Assembly (NCBI GenBank): GCA_037957365.1 | Contig: JARHVA010000251.1 | Location: forward strand, 1,013,501 to 1,077,500 | Origin: Torreya grandis | Lineage: Eukaryota > Streptophyta > Pinopsida > Cupressales > Taxaceae | DNA: 64,000 nt | Direction: 5' to 3' | Shown here: one piece after another, positions 31,176 through 44,958 of the stretch | How positions within the stretch are numbered: position 1 is the first letter of the stretch | Layout: every line of letters starts with the position of its first letter | Notes under the pieces: model-generated | Databases searched by the model: none | Told to the model about the DNA's origin: nothing | Seen by the model: the letters and a program-made list of their open reading frames with translations, nothing else | Translations under genes and position numbers: made by a program

Positions 31176-33100
31176 CCTTACAAATGTGAAAGATCCATTC
31201 TCAAATGACAAGTCTCCAATATATAGTAGAAGGAAGGAGGCCTTTTGGAACCCCTTTTACAAGTGACCCATGTGCCTTATGAGCATTCAAAAAAGCAAGC
31301 CGCTTAAACATAAATGTTGTGTCAGCCCTGGCTCTGACTTTAGGCATTTTTTGACACGGGTCATGCCATTTCCCCATTAACTAAGATTGCTCCTTGAATG
31401 CACCTATGTGATTTGTCTGCTCATAAATGTGAAATGAAGAAAATGGGTCACACGGTTAGCTGTTCGCACCTTCTAATGGTCAATTTGTATACACTATTTC
31501 ACCTACTAGAGTAACTTCTTGAATTGGTGCCTCCCTTCACCACTTGAACTATATTCCTACTCCTTGCTCTTTGCACTTTTGTCTTTTCCCTGCCTTGTCT
31601 CTTCTAGCTACTTCGGCCCTCAGGGCTATCTCTGAGTGGGTTGATGCATTGCTTGGGCTCCTTTCATGGTTGGTGCTTGGGTATTAAAAAACAATTTCTT
31701 TTTTATTTTGTTAAATTTGACATTTGCACACCCGTCATCACTTGAAAACCAATGGCTAGTTTTCCCTCTTAAAGTTTATGGCTTCCAAGATGTCACCATC
31801 CTTGGCTATTTCCTTTGGGTTTTCTTGCTTAGCTCCTTCTTGAAGGAAAGGTGATCCTTCAGCCTTTGGAAAGTGCCCCTTTATTTTAGCCAAGAGTCTC
31901 CCCCAAGGGCACCTATCCTTTGGGGTCCTTTAGCTCTTTGGCAGGTCTCTACATTATTTTAGACTTTTCTCGTGAACAAAAAATTGGTGGGAATTAGTTA
32001 CCTCCAAATTTATATGCTTTAGTATTTGCTTTAGTCTTTCGAGTAGCCCCTCCAAATTATGTAGGCTTTCCTCCTTTGTGGCCTCTTTAAAGTGCCTTTA
32101 CCCTTTGCAAGGGCTTCTTGAACCTAGACTACCCTTTGTAAGGGCTCCTACCCTTTGGCTTTGGGGAGCACCTCATTGAACTAACCCTTTAAACCAATCA
32201 CGTTGAACTAGGCATTGAACCAGTTCAACGCTGTGCGCCGAGCCGATTGGACCAAAGGCAGTTGAACCATTTTCTTTGAACCACTTGCTTTTAACCACTC
32301 ATTGAACTATTCACTTAAACTAATCCATTAAACTATTTGATTGAACTGGTTCAATGGTTTAATGTTGCACACCAAGTTGATTGAACCAAGCCTTTGAACT
32401 TTTCTCACTCACCTTAGTTATTAAACCCGCATATTAAACTGGTATGTTGAACCAAGTGATTGAACCAATCAATTGAACTAGGCATTAAACTAGTTCAACA
32501 GTTCAAAGTTGTGTGCTAATAAACTTGCCAAAGGGAAGAGCTAAGCTGAAGCATTGAACTAAGTGATGGACCAAGGCATTTAAACTTCACCAATGAACCA
32601 AGGCATTAAACCAACTAGTTGAACTGATTCAATGGTTCAACGATTCAAGCGACTATTGAGCCAAGGATGTTGAACTCTTTGTTAAACCAAGTGATGAACT
32701 TGAAGATGAACCAAGGTCAAAAAATGAAGTGATGAACTAAGGCATGACCAAGGCCAATTGAACTATAGATTGAACCAAGGCTGTGAACTGAAGCAATGGT
32801 TCAATGATTTGAAGATGCCAACCTTCCTTGTAAATATTCTTCAGACAAGAGCCTAAAGAAGCTTTGTAAAACCCATACTCTCTGAAACCAATTTTCATCT
32901 ACCAAGGATTTCACCTACATATTCTGTAGAAAACCAAGCTCTATGAAGTCCATAGGAATGGACTTGCAGAGTCTGTAGAAATGGACCTACAGAGTCTGTA
33001 GAATTCCTAGACTTGTGCAAAATCAAAAAATGATATGGCATAGAATAGCAGGGACAAAAGGGGACCAATTTTTGGCTTGTTGGGCAAAAAATGGTCAACA
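31176..33100 (-). repeat. Right LTR of element C, second part
   Basis: It continues the left-LTR match (CTTACAAATG... versus CTTATAAATG... at 8591) to GGTCAACA. It contains the TTGAACC array (32170-32800) and the tandem repeat (32940-33003). Confidence 0.9.
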
Positions 33101-33105
33101 CTTAC

Positions 33106-34688
33106 CTAATCATCCAGGTATCATAGGATTTATTTGATTGAATTTATTCACATCCTACTCTACTAAGAGAAATAAGATAGTTTTAGGTCATCTTAACATG
33201 GTAATAAATAAGGGAATACCTATGGTTTATCTACTATATTATGTAATACATTTTTTTGATTGGATACCATGTATTAAAAGTAATACATCTCACTTTCTAA
33301 TAATTCCTCATTATCCATGATTTTGGATGCCTCTTTTATAGCTATAAATAAATAATTTTAGTGTTTTCAATCTATTATTCTCATAGTGAAAGTATTGTCT
33401 CTAAATTCTTGGGTATGGCCAAAATAAAGAGGAGATAAACCCATGGTAAATTATTAAAATTCTTGGTTAAAATAAGATGCTAAAAAATTATCATTGTGAT
33501 CAATGGATTGTAGAATTACATTATAATAGTATGTTCACTTTGGAATGTCATGATTTATTTCTTTATGGAGTAAAAATGGTGGTTGCTGCAAGAGATAATT
33601 ATTTTTTCATTATATCCTTTTCATTTTTCAAATTAAATTATTAGCAACTCTTTTAGTCATACCATATATATGGTAGATGACAATGAAGTCTTGTAGATCT
33701 ATATCATGAGAATTATATTCTAGGTGACTGTTATTTTTATACATGTCTTCCTCTTGATACAAAATGAAGGCATGTGTTCAGTGATCATGACTCTTCATTT
33801 AATACACCTATCTTAGCTTTTGCATAAGTGTTCCATGTGTTATCTTTGGATTGTATATGAGGTCTTGGGGCATAATACATTGCTAGAGTTTATGAATGTC
33901 TTATAATGCCTTGGAGTGTCCCAAAGTGTTAAAAGGGTCCATGAATGTGTGACAGTACAATAAAAATGACAAGTTTAAATTTTTGATTCAATCATGCTCC
34001 CAAGCTATGCAATATTAAAATGGATCCAAGGGACCACTAGAGTATTAGAGATTTAATGTTAATAATAAATAGGCATGTTTATGATGAGAATATAAGGAAA
34101 GTGTAATAAATCAAGTAAGACACCTTTTATTCACTAAATATATGGGATATTTTGGGATGCATTTCCCATGAATTGGTCATCAATATGTGAGACTACATTA
34201 GTTTGAATGTGTATGCCACCTATATAAAATACTTTGAATAAACTACTAAAATCAATATTAGTTATATGAATAAACATGACATTGATAGTGATTACTAAAC
34301 TGAAAATATTTATTATTCCCTTGATTAAGAAGTTTCCTAAAATTTGAAATGCAAAAAATGAAATTAAAATAGTTTTGAGACCACAAGAACGTGATAATAC
34401 ATTTCACAAATGGTTATTTTGAATGTAAGGTGAAGCTAAAACCTTAGAAAAGTAAACAATCATCGGAATTCTCAAGTCAATTTAATCGAAGTGCCATATG
34501 AGTTTCAAATAATTTGAGGGATCTCCATTTCTTGAAAATAAGTAGGAGGTGTTTTGGTCATAACAAATATAAACATCTATGGTAATAAATTATTGTGTTT
34601 AAAATTTAGAATATATAATTCCACCTTGAATAATACCAATAATCATAAAATATTTTTTATATTTTCACTAGATATAAATATTAAATTC
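33106..34688. other. AT-rich flank between elements C and E, nothing recognised
   Basis: Right host flank of C and left flank of E. Openings such as 33138-33320 on + resemble no family I know. Confidence 0.55.
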
Positions 34689-34693
34689 AGTTT

Positions 34694-35494
34694 TGTAAGA
34701 TTACTTTTTTGAGTTATTGATCAAAACTACTAAAAATAGAAAGTTAACACAACAACATAATAACATTGAACAGAGGAAAATAAAGGAAGAATTAGTAATT
34801 AAGACTAAAAGATTACCATCATCTTATCCCTTATGACTTCTCTCCAAGATCTTCAAACTAGTTTCAATGCCAAAATGATTTAATGTAGATTGCTTGCTTG
34901 TGGCTTCAAAATGACTATAATGGCTTCCTTAGATAATTGAATGGATTGGAAAGAGTATGAGGATGGTTTTGTCTAGATTAGTATGAGAGTATAATAAGGG
35001 CTTATATATTTTACATTTACTTTGGCCATGGCCCAAGCATGGATTTTATAGGATGATGGAAGGGATTTTAAGGAAATTTTAAATTATTTAGAAGTCTCTA
35101 GTTTAGAGACTTTTTGAATCTTATAAGGGATTCTCTAGTATTAGAGGTCTCTTGGTTAGTTTAGGGGATAATAGGGAATTAGATGAGGATTAAATGTTGT
35201 TTAGGATTGATAAGGGTGTAGGAGAGGCTAGGGTGGTAGGTTGGAATGGGGTAGTTGAATAAATGGGAATTTTAAATTTACAAGTGGGTTAGTGAGTAGT
35301 TAATGCAATAGGTTTACTAGTTAAGTTTGCTTGTTATTAGGTTAATGGGGTAATTAATTATTCATATGGGTATATGGGGTAAATTTAATATTTTATAAGA
35401 AATAAGATTTTAATTAATTGGTTAAGACTATGGTTATTGGGTGAATTAGCAAGTCTAATAGGATTATTAAGATGAGTGAATTTTGGTGCATATA
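34694..35494 (-). repeat. Left LTR of element E
   Basis: Direct repeat of 50308-51115 from TTATTGATCAAAACTACTAA to GGTGCATA. Ends have decayed (TG...TATA for TG...TACA). The PPT beside it is not obvious. Confidence 0.9.
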
Positions 35495-37099
35495 TGTTAC
35501 CAATATTTGAAGGGGAATTACAAGTGATTTGAGATGGAATGACTAATGGATTTTTAAATAAAAAACATTTTTTGAATGGAGATGCTATGCTCACTCAGGG
35601 GACATGCAAGGAGGAACAAGTCATATGGCCACTCAAAAATAAATCCCTCAGATGGGATAAGACCAAGATGATGACAAGAGGTTGGGATGACTTGAGTATT
35701 GAGTGAGATATGGTTGAGATACCCAAAGCATAGGTGATATGGGATACAATGACATAACCTTTGAAGATGAGTTCTATACAATGTCTAATGTCCAAAAAAA
35801 ATGTAGGTGATTAAGACATGAGGACTAAAATTCATGAGACATGGACATCATCAATAGAATAAAAAAGATAAGATAGGCCATTAGCTAACAATAATTCCCT
35901 TAACTAGACACATGTAAGCGATAGATAGAAGCTTATGAAGGACATTAGACAAATGATTATGGGTAATAAACCACTTTATATAGGATTAATAACTTAATAT
36001 ATTTAAATGAGCATGAGTAACCCATAGGAAATGGGATGGGATTAGATGTTAGTAGTGGTCAAGCTATCCTTAGGTCCATAAAACTAGTCAGGTGATACCT
36101 ACAGTCTTATAAGACCTAAGGTTGATGTATTTCTAACATAAGACCATGGATAAGCAGTGGGGAATAGAAGGATATGCCTCAGATTAGTGATTTAGGATGA
36201 AATAAGGATGATAATATGGTGATTAAATGTGATAATAGGTTATAAAAAGGGATTTTGGGATCAATATTAGTAGAATGGGTTAGCTAATAGGCTTTGTGAT
36301 GGTCAAATGATAAAATAAGGGGTAAATTATGGGGTAAAATAGGAAAGGGGGTAAAAAAGATTATTTTATCTTTTAGCTATTGTGAATTTTTTGCTCTGAA
36401 GACCAAGCCATGGATCACATTCCTCACTCATCACATCATAGAGAGAGGGTCTGAGAGCACCAAAGGGTAGTCAATGTAGGACCACCAGTGAATACTCTTT
36501 TCTTATCCCATTGATTTAGTTATTTCCACATTTATATTTATATTTATTACATGTACATCCATCCTTTGAAATACTACCATTGGGTGTTTTTCCCATAGTC
36601 ATATTATTATCACCATAAGTAATGATAATTTAATTGCAAACTATGGTTTTACAATACCTTAATAGGTGACTTGTATTATCAAAATACCAAAATGGGGGAA
36701 AAATGGTTTTATAAATTGCACAGTCATACCTGTAGTTTGAAAAATCATAGTTTGTGAATGGTGATATTACTAAAACCACTTATTAGGGTAATCTTGAGAG
36801 ATGTAATTTTGTGGAAAGTAATAATGATAGTTATTGAATGGGTTAAGGGGGATGGGGATAGGTTTATGTTGGTGATTAGGGAGAGAGGATATATTAAGAG
36901 TAAATTTAATCATATGAGTAAGTTAGTAATTTAATTGGGATGGTAGTTATCTTGATAGAGTAGGTAAGTGGTAAATGTGGTGAATGAGAGAAGTTAGTTA
37001 GTTGAATGATAGGTAGACAATTATTTAGATACGTGAGTAGAGTAATTAGTTTGATGTGTAGTTGCTTGTGATAAATAATAGGTATGATGGATTACTAAG
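35495..37099. other. 3' non-coding part of element E
   Basis: Short openings on - (35385-35795) overlap the LTR end and show no family. A G-rich, TAGG-rich stretch lies around 36290-37100. Confidence 0.5.
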
Positions 37100-39190
37100 A
37101 AGAGAAAGGATTAATAAGATGGTGGGATGAGGGAACTAGGATAAATGATCAAGTTAGGGGTTTAGATAGATGCAATGGAATAAGATGAATAGTTAGATTA
37201 GCAAGGGTCATGGTTTGATAGGGTTGTGTATTAGTGTAGGAGGATTTAGGAATTATGGTGTCTAGACTATGTAAGCCAATGATATTACATGAGATGCATC
37301 TTTTGACACCTATCAAATATGGAGTGATCAAGATGATAGGCCTATATTATATTACAATGATGCTCATGGTGAGGATAGATATGGCCATAATTATAAATTT
37401 GGTTGAAAGATGACATTCAGAGACCAACATATTTCATTTTATGATTAGTGAGATGGTAGTGAATCTCAAATATTTTTTATTCATTTTATAATTATTGATG
37501 AGAGTCCATAGGATATACTAGTAATCATATATCTTGAGTAGATGGTGTAGAGATTGGTTGGTCAATTATAGATTAGAGTTAGAGATTCTAGGGTGGATAT
37601 TGATAGGAATCTAAGGGAGGGGACTATTGATAGATTAACTTTGATGTTTTTGTCTCATGTTACTATCATACTCTTGTTAGACAAGAGTGGGTAGTGGTTC
37701 TATTTATAATTAGGGGATATGGTGTTAGATATGGTTTAGTATTATTGAGTGTTTTCTTGGGGTCCTATAGTACTAGCCCACTTATACTAAGAACTTCATA
37801 CAGGGGCTTACAGAGGAACAACAAGCTTAGGTCCCTCTCTATTATTATAGATATGGAATCAGTAGTATATCATGATAGAGAGACCATTAGGTACCCATGA
37901 AAATAGGAGCATGAATATCCCTTAGTATTTGGATGGCATATCATTCTTGGAGTAAAAATATCTTAGGATGGTGAGATGTATTTCTACAGATAGGCATTTG
38001 ATATTCTATGATCTAACTAGATTGCCTAGATGTCATATAGATAAATCTAGCGGGGATGTGTTGAGTATGTAGATGTTACACATTTCATGCTCACTGAGTA
38101 TTATCTGACTGGTCTTCATGATTATATTATTTAGAGATATATGCCTAACTATGTGTAGCTATAGTTTTGGAGGTAGTAGGATATTCATATAGAGGATCAT
38201 TTATTTGCCTCATAGTGGTAGGGAGAGGCCATAATTGGGGATTTAGTAGAAAAGAAACTAGCCAAAGTGGATTATGAGATCATTTCCCCTATCATATATA
38301 ATTATCAAACCCTTATTCCATATCCTAGATTGACTATAGCATACATAGCCTGGTGAGCCTAGAGACAACCTCATAGACTACTTATATGGATAGCCAAGAT
38401 GAGGAGGGGGAGGTTTAGATATTATTATAGGCATGAGTTCACTTGGGGAGAAGATGAGCACATATATTACATCCCTATGCATATAGACAAAATATTTAAA
38501 GGGTAGACAAGATGTGATGGATATTAATAGGGGAGATCAGGGGGATTGAGATGGAGACTAGATTAGATTTAGAGATCAGGTAAGGAAGAGTATGGGTATT
38601 GATGATGCAAAAATATCTAGGCCACCCTTGAGTAAGGATGATCAAGCACTTATAGAAAGGTTAAAGAGAGAGATACATGCTAGGGTTATAGATATTACAT
38701 GGATCTCAACTAAGTGAGATAGGATGGTTGTAGATTTATAGGAATAAATAATACATAGGGATAGTCAATTAGATGAAGAACTTGGAAAAGTTTTAGGATT
38801 GATGGGAAAGTAGTAGCCTTATAAGGTAAAATAGTTGCACTTTAGAGATAGATCTAGAGTTAAGACTCATAGATAACCTCATTATGGGGATAAATTGGAC
38901 AGCTTCAGTCAAGGTTGAGGAAAGAGAGGTAGAGCTACATGTGGCCAAGAAGGACAAGGAGGATGGAAATACAAAACTAGAGGAGAGAGGTATGGGGATG
39001 GTGATGAGGTAGATCAATTGGCTGACATAAGAGGTAAAGTATTACATGGATTTGTATGAGGTAGTAGTTCTAGTAGGCTAGAGTGCTCTAACTTTTAGGA
39101 TCAATTCTTCTAAGTCTGTACACTAGCCTAACAAGAAACAACCAAGATAACAACGACCCTAGTTTTGTATTTATGAGACATGTGTTATAC
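37100..39190 (+). pseudogene. Antisense extra ORF remnant of element E, PMD-like
   Basis: It is on + between integrase and 3' LTR, the same place as the antisense ORF of D. Near 38095-38200 the frame reads EYYLTGLHDYII, then YMPNYV, then a stretch with four TAG in fifteen codons whose surviving residues (V, L, F-W-R, D-I-H-I-E) fit the ERVxRQFGxxQxxP pattern of PMD proteins with Gln turned into TAG. KKLAKVDYEIISPIIYNYQT and AYIAW follow near 38260-38355; D has EAYIAWW at the matching place. A charged helical segment (IERLKREIHARVIDITWIST) is near 38652 and a Gly/Arg-rich tail near 38900-39050. The N-terminal half is too decayed to read. Function unknown. Confidence 0.5.
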
Positions 39191-40980
39191 TATGGACATG
39201 TACTTATTTTAGCACATATGCCCATGGGGCCTATTTTTGTAGTTAAATATTTTGACATGGACTCATATGGACATTTATGTATTGTTGATTTGTGTGAGTA
39301 TGATTTTTTTTAGATATGATGTTGTGATTATATTATGGTTATTATTATGACTCTACTATTGATGATGGATGGATTTGACTATGTGATTTTTAGGTATGGA
39401 TATATGGAATATGGACATTATTTATTATGGATTTATTTTATGTGATTGGATATCATTATGTTTATGTGATGATGAGTACCTATAGATGAGATAGTGATGA
39501 TGATGCACATATTTAGATGATTAAATAGATAATATAGATGATTTTTAATAGTTAGATGTAGATGATATTTAATATTGTAGATGGCATGTAATGATGAAAA
39601 TGGTTTATTTATTATGGATGACTATTATGTATTATAATGGAGATGTAGATGATGTTGTTAATTTTTATGTTTATAATGTGATGATTAATTTGACATGTAA
39701 TGTTTGTTAATATGTTCTAGTAGATAATCCATTATGTTAATCATATGTCTCATAAACTAATATTTGGCTAAAGTCCTCCTACAACAAGGAGGTGGGTGGG
39801 GTGTTGGGTAGTAGGTTAGGATTTTTAGTTGGGATAGTGAAATGACTAGGGAGATTAGATGAGGAGAATTTGAAGTCATTAGATATGTAGGAAATCCAAT
39901 TTATAGTTTCACTTGAGAGTATAAGTGATCCCATAACATGAAGATAGTGAAGGTCACATCAGATTCACGGTGTGTGGGAACTCCATTTTAGTGATTTTAC
40001 CAATTTTCTATGTTGGGTAGTCACTTAATGACATCTTCATTCCCTTCGTCAAAAAAGAATATAAATTAAAAAGACAAGATAACAAGACAATAAAATAATA
40101 TTATTGATTATGAAAAAAATATTTTCAAGACTTAAGGATTATTTACAAACTTGAGCAACAATAATAACACACATACACACATGTATAAAAGAATAATGAA
40201 AGATATGTATAAAATTTACCACTTGAAGATAATATAATAGGATTATAATACATATTTAACTTATATAAAATACAACCTAAGGATATGATTAAAATGATTT
40301 TAGACAATTATTATTTAGAATATGACCAAAAAAATCCTAAAAGGCTTAATGTCAAGGTTGCTAAAGGAAATATATATACAAAAATCCCTAAGAGGATCAA
40401 ATTTTAGGGATATAGTTTAATATGTACCAGGGTTGATTGTACCCAAAAGTGGTTATGACAAATGGTACAAGGATCAAAATAGGTTGTAATGAAAATTTCT
40501 ATTGTCTAAAGTGAATGATTAGGATTCAATTATAAATTGTATGATAGATCTTAGAGTAAGGACATTATGTGAACCTTTGTTAGTGATGAGTTTAGTGGGT
40601 TCTTGTGGATTTATAATTAGGGAAGTAAATGTGGAAGGACAAATTTGGATGCAATCAAGGATAATAGGAAAAAGAGTCATAAAGGAGAATGTGATAGGAT
40701 ATGTATAAAAGGGCCAAAATAGAATAATAAAAATGTTATAGGGTGAAGTAGATGTTTCTAGATGACTACTTAATAGATATTCCCTTTGTACTGTAAGCAA
40801 TGATTGGCCCTAGTTTAAAACTCATATCTCTTAATTTTCCCTATGAATATATTATCTACCCACTATTAGCACCAAGGTCATAGGGAAATGATGTAATGGA
40901 ATGAAAAGAGGAGAGAAGTGGAGTGGTAGTGGATGTGCCCCCAAGAGTGGGGACTCATAGACAAAAGTTATTTGGAGCCA
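39191..40980. other. T/G-rich spacer of element E
   Basis: Low-complexity GATGATG/TTATGGAT words at 39240-39720, then a CCTCCTACAACAAGGAGG hairpin near 39775-39793. It matches the spacer plus CCCTT/AAGGG repeat of element D in position. No coding frame recognised. Confidence 0.5.
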
Positions 40981-40984
40981 TTTA

Positions 40985-42430
40985 AGTATAAAAACATTTT
41001 AGATGCATAATATTCATGGGATCATTGAGCTCATCATCATCTAGTGTGGCCAATTTATAGGCTCCTGATCCAGATTTGGAAATAATGTTATAAGGCCCAA
41101 GCCAATTTGATTTAAATTTGCTTTTGTTTTCTCACTCTACATTGGTGTTTTTTTAATTCTCCTTTAGTACTATGTCACCAATTTCAAATTTTTGGGACTA
41201 TATCTTTTTGCAATATTGGCCTTTCAACTTATTCTGGTGTGCCCGAAGGTGATCTAAGGCACTTTAGCATTTCTCATCTAATAGCTAAATCTATTGGATC
41301 CTTTCTTGTCTACAATTATGATCAATAATCATGCCCCAAAAAGAGATTATAAGGAGGGGATCTTAACTTCCAAAGGAAATATTGCTTATGTACCATAGGC
41401 AAGAGAATATGAATTGGCCCCAGTAGGTATTATGACATTGGTTCTGTAAGACTAAAGAGTGGGATATAGTTATAAATGCCAATTTTTATGAATATCATTG
41501 AGAATTTTCTTAAAAATTCTAAAAATCATTTTATTATTCGCTTATGCTTGTCCATTACACTAGGGATAGTAAGGTGTACAAAAATGTTTCTCAATGTGAT
41601 AAAATTTACACAGGTCTTCAACTTCTTGAATTTTGAAATATTTTCACTATTTGATATGATTTTGGTTGGGATTCAAAAGTGGAAAATGATCTAATTTAGA
41701 ATAAAATTTGATATTTGAAGACTTGTATAAATTAACAACATTGATTCAACCCATTTGGTAAAATAATCTGTATCTATAATTATAAACTTATGTCCATCAG
41801 ATGATGTAGGATTGATCTTGATAATTAGGTTTAGTCCCTATATTTAAAATGGCCATGGGCTCATTACAGGGTGCAACTCTTGTGTAGTGGAATGAATGAG
41901 ATTACCATGCTTATGACAAGCTACACATTTTTTGACATATTGGAAAGCATCATGATCCATTGTGGGCCAATAATATCCAGTCTAGAGTAACTTCTTGGCT
42001 AGGGCCATCCCATTGACATGACTACCATAGATACCATCCTAGACATCTTTGATTGTAGCAGTAACCTCCTTTGATGTCAAACATCTCAAAAAGATCCCAT
42101 CATAGTATCTTTGATAGACTATTCTTATAAAGATGGTATAATGGTATGTGTGATGAATAAAGGATTTATGCTAGTGGTGATTGAGGTCTAGTGGTAGAAT
42201 GTTTTCATGAAGGTAAGTGTAAATGTCACGGTACCAGGGTAGACTAGGATCAGAGATAACACAAATTTTAAAATTATCCATTGATTGATGACCCAATAAT
42301 AATAATTGTTCAATTAAAAAATTTCCTTCAAGGACATCTTCTATAAGGTATACTAAATAACTAATGGTGGACATTGAATCAATAGCCTTATTGATATCCC
42401 TAGGCACTTTCTCAAATGTTATTGACTAAA
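40985..42430 (-). pseudogene. Integrase of element E
   Basis: On -: an open N-terminal stretch 42407-42171 (LLGHQSMDNFKICVISDPSL) is the lead-in; DYFTKWVESM near 41770; PTKIISNSENISKF near 41675, where the second catalytic Asp is Asn; FCTPYYP then a TAG near 41570; C-terminal NWLGPYNIISKSGSGAYKLA and LNDPMNIMHLKCFY near 41105-40990. Reading needs several frame changes. Clearly non-functional. Confidence 0.85.
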
Positions 42431-42740
42431 ATTTGTGTTTTAATTTATGTATTAAATATTTATAGGGAATTAATTTCCCATATTTTATTTATAACTCTTC
42501 ATTCACCTATTTTATAATTAATTGAGAATCACCAAATAACTAAAGACACTGGATATTCCATTAGATGGTGAGTTATAGTCCAAAAACTAATGCTTTGTAC
42601 TCAATAATATTATTTGTGCATGGGAAAGAAATATGAAAGGATTTAGGTATTAGGTCACATTCTAGGTTTAGCAAAATGATTCCTACTCTTGACCCATGCA
42701 TGGTGAAATAGACATCAAAATACAACTTCCAAGTGTTTCA
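42431..42740 (-). pseudogene. Second, archaeal-type RNase H of element E
   Basis: WKLYFDVYFTMHGSRVGIIL, CTNNIIEYKALVFGL and LFGDSQLIIK appear in order, with the three acids of the archaeal-type domain (FD, EYKAL, GDS) still visible. TAG, TAA and TGA interrupt it. It confirms Tat membership. Confidence 0.85.
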
Positions 42741-43080
42741 TTTTTTAGTGGCTAGTAGAGACTAATATAGAAAGGTTATGATTAAAGGATTGGTGTTTGA
42801 AATTGGTACTGTTGCAAGTTGATACATAATAAGGATGTTTTTAAACTCAGATGAGATTAAGGTTATACTTAGATAATAAATTTCTCATTCTTTACCTTCA
42901 TCATTATGTTGAGCTAGTAAGACCCCTATAAAATAAGGTGTTGTAGAGATATACAAAAGTAACATCCTTCCTAAGATGGGTGGTGATAAAATTGGAGTCT
43001 TAACTAGATATTAATTTAAATTATCAAAATCCTATTAAAATTCTGAGTTCTAGTTGAAATGAGTTCCATTATTTAAAATA
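42741..43080 (-). pseudogene. First RNase H and RT connection of element E, poorly preserved
   Basis: Placed by order between RT and the second RNase H. Only scattered similarity can be read (Ala/Leu-rich helices). Confidence 0.45.
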
Positions 43081-43900
43081 TGGGTGAAATGGGATGACAT
43101 TTGTCTTCCAATTGGGATATAAACCAATAAATAGCTTATAATTTCCCTTGAAATCTTCTTTATTATTTCAAATTTTTAGGAGGCATTTCAATGATTGTTT
43201 TTACTTACATGGGATATAATTAGATACTTCTTTAAGAGACTATGAAGCCCAATATTTTTCCTGAGGTGACTCCAAACACACATTTCTTAGTGTTTGATAT
43301 AGCCTTGTATTCTCTGAGCCTCTGAAAGATTTTCTTTAAGACCATATGATGCTTAGATCAGAGTTTAAACTTTCCTAATATATCATCCATGTAATATTAT
43401 ATAATGTCATGCATCATGTTGTGGAATATTATTATCATAGAACTTCGGTAAGTAGTTCCCACATTTTTAATACCAATATGCATCACTTGATAAAATAAAG
43501 TCCCCCATGGAGTAATAAATGCCATTTATTGTTAAGATTTGGGAGCAATGTTAATTTTATTGTAACTAGATAAACCATCCATGAGGAATAGCATCTCATA
43601 ACTTGAAGTAGAGTCCATGATCATATTTATATTAGGTAAGGGAAATTCATCTTTATGGCATGATTTATTTATGTCCCAAAAGTTAGTATAGATCTAGATT
43701 CCTGCCTATGGTTTTGTCATGGGGACAATATTAGATATCCATTTAGAATAGACAATTAGACGGATAAACCTAACTTTCAATAATTTTTATAACTCCTCTT
43801 TAAGCAAGATTGCCACTTTGGGGTGAATTTTATGAAGCTTATAATTAAAAGGTTTTTCATTTGGATGAATAACTAAATGATGCACTACCAAAGTTGGATC
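43081..43900 (-). pseudogene. Reverse transcriptase of element E
   Basis: YYMDDILGK near 43388 holds the catalytic YxDD pair; downstream VLKKIFQRLREYKAISNTKK, CVFGVTSGKILGFIVS near 43290-43235. Upstream parts are broken by stops and shifts. Ty3/gypsy type. Confidence 0.88.
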
Positions 43901-44403
43901 TAAACTCGACATGTATAAAAACTCCATGAAAAAACATCTATATATTATTTGAGAAGTTTAATGAGGAATTATTACTCTTTATATGTAAGAATTATCCCTA
44001 GTTTGACTATTTTAGGATTTTCATCTATTCCAATATATACTTCTATAACCTTCTTGATGATGGAAGGTGACTAGTCTTATAGATATTTTGGGGGTGATGG
44101 TAATTCTTTTATTTCTAAAGTAAATGCATTTGGGAATTGTATATATAATTCAATATAAGACTTTGATTCATGAGGAATGGGTTAGATTTCTTCCATATTT
44201 AGAGAACGATCTTCATCTTCATATTCCTCTTATTTAATTTTATTTAGAGACATGTGTCGCTCTCCAAAATATGTAAACTCATTTATATTGATAGTGATCC
44301 CTTTCTTATGGTCTCTTGATGGCATAAAATTTATTGCTCCCAGATATTAAATAATGGCTTCATCATTATGGAATATATCAAAAGAAGGCTCATTATTCTG
44401 ATC

Positions 44404-44706
44404 TCAATTTATAAGTGTGGGATAATAGAGGGAAATGTTGATAGTAGAGATGGTAGTGTCAGGGAAGAGATTGGTGGTATCTAATTCCTCATAAAGACTA
44501 TAGATAAAACCTATTTTGACTTCTTCATTAAAGGTAGATTTCTTAAGAATTAAATAATTATCTAAGATGATAGTGCTTAGGTCAATGCCTAGAGGTTTGT
44601 ATCCTGATCCAAGCTGTTTCAAGTGTTCTTGAACCCCTATAGGATCAATCTTACCTTTTTCATCTTTTCCCAAAATTTTCCCCTTATAATTCATATTTTG
44701 AAGCAT
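44404..44706 (-). pseudogene. Protease-RT linker of E with G-patch-like motif
   Basis: One hundred open codons. MLQNMNYKGKILGKDEKGKI, then DPI and a GSGYKPLGID stretch resemble the G-patch pattern (MGYxxGxGLGKxxQGxxxPI ... GLGY). It sits between protease and RT as in element D and is in frame with the protease stretch (45351-44959). Confidence 0.6.
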
Positions 44707-44958
44707 TTTTTTAAGCTAGGGATAATTCTATTTATGAAATTATAGGTTTTCATCTTCAATAATGATCCATGAATCATTAGGTTCATCTAAGTATTCTTAT
44801 GATAGCATGCTTAAACTAGTAAATGCCAAGAACTTGAATTGATAAATAACAAGTTTATCTTTCCTCATGTCTAGAGACTGATAGCTACATGGGGAGAGTG
44901 GTAGATTATCGACACAAAGGGTTTTATATTAATACTCTCCACAACCCTTTGAAGTTAT

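Larger units (their letters stand above)
7983..33100 (-). mobile_element. LTR retrotransposon C, non-autonomous, interrupted by Tat element D
   Basis: LTRs 7983-10526 and 13338-33100 (the latter split by element D) start TGTTGACACAG and end GGTCAACA. Flanking 5-mers are CTTAT (7978-7982) and CTTAC (33101-33105), one transition apart. On -, a primer-site-like TGGCATGCTCGATGGGACC abuts the right LTR and a GGGAGTCATCAATT tract precedes the left LTR. The interior is only 2.8 kb and lacks RT, RNase H and integrase. It is thus a long-LTR, non-autonomous element whose PBS is nearly that of element D. Confidence 0.88.

Noticed and set aside
33138..33320. 60-codon + opening as a small gene
   Set aside because: AT-rich, no recognisable motif or upstream signals; chance openings of this size are expected.
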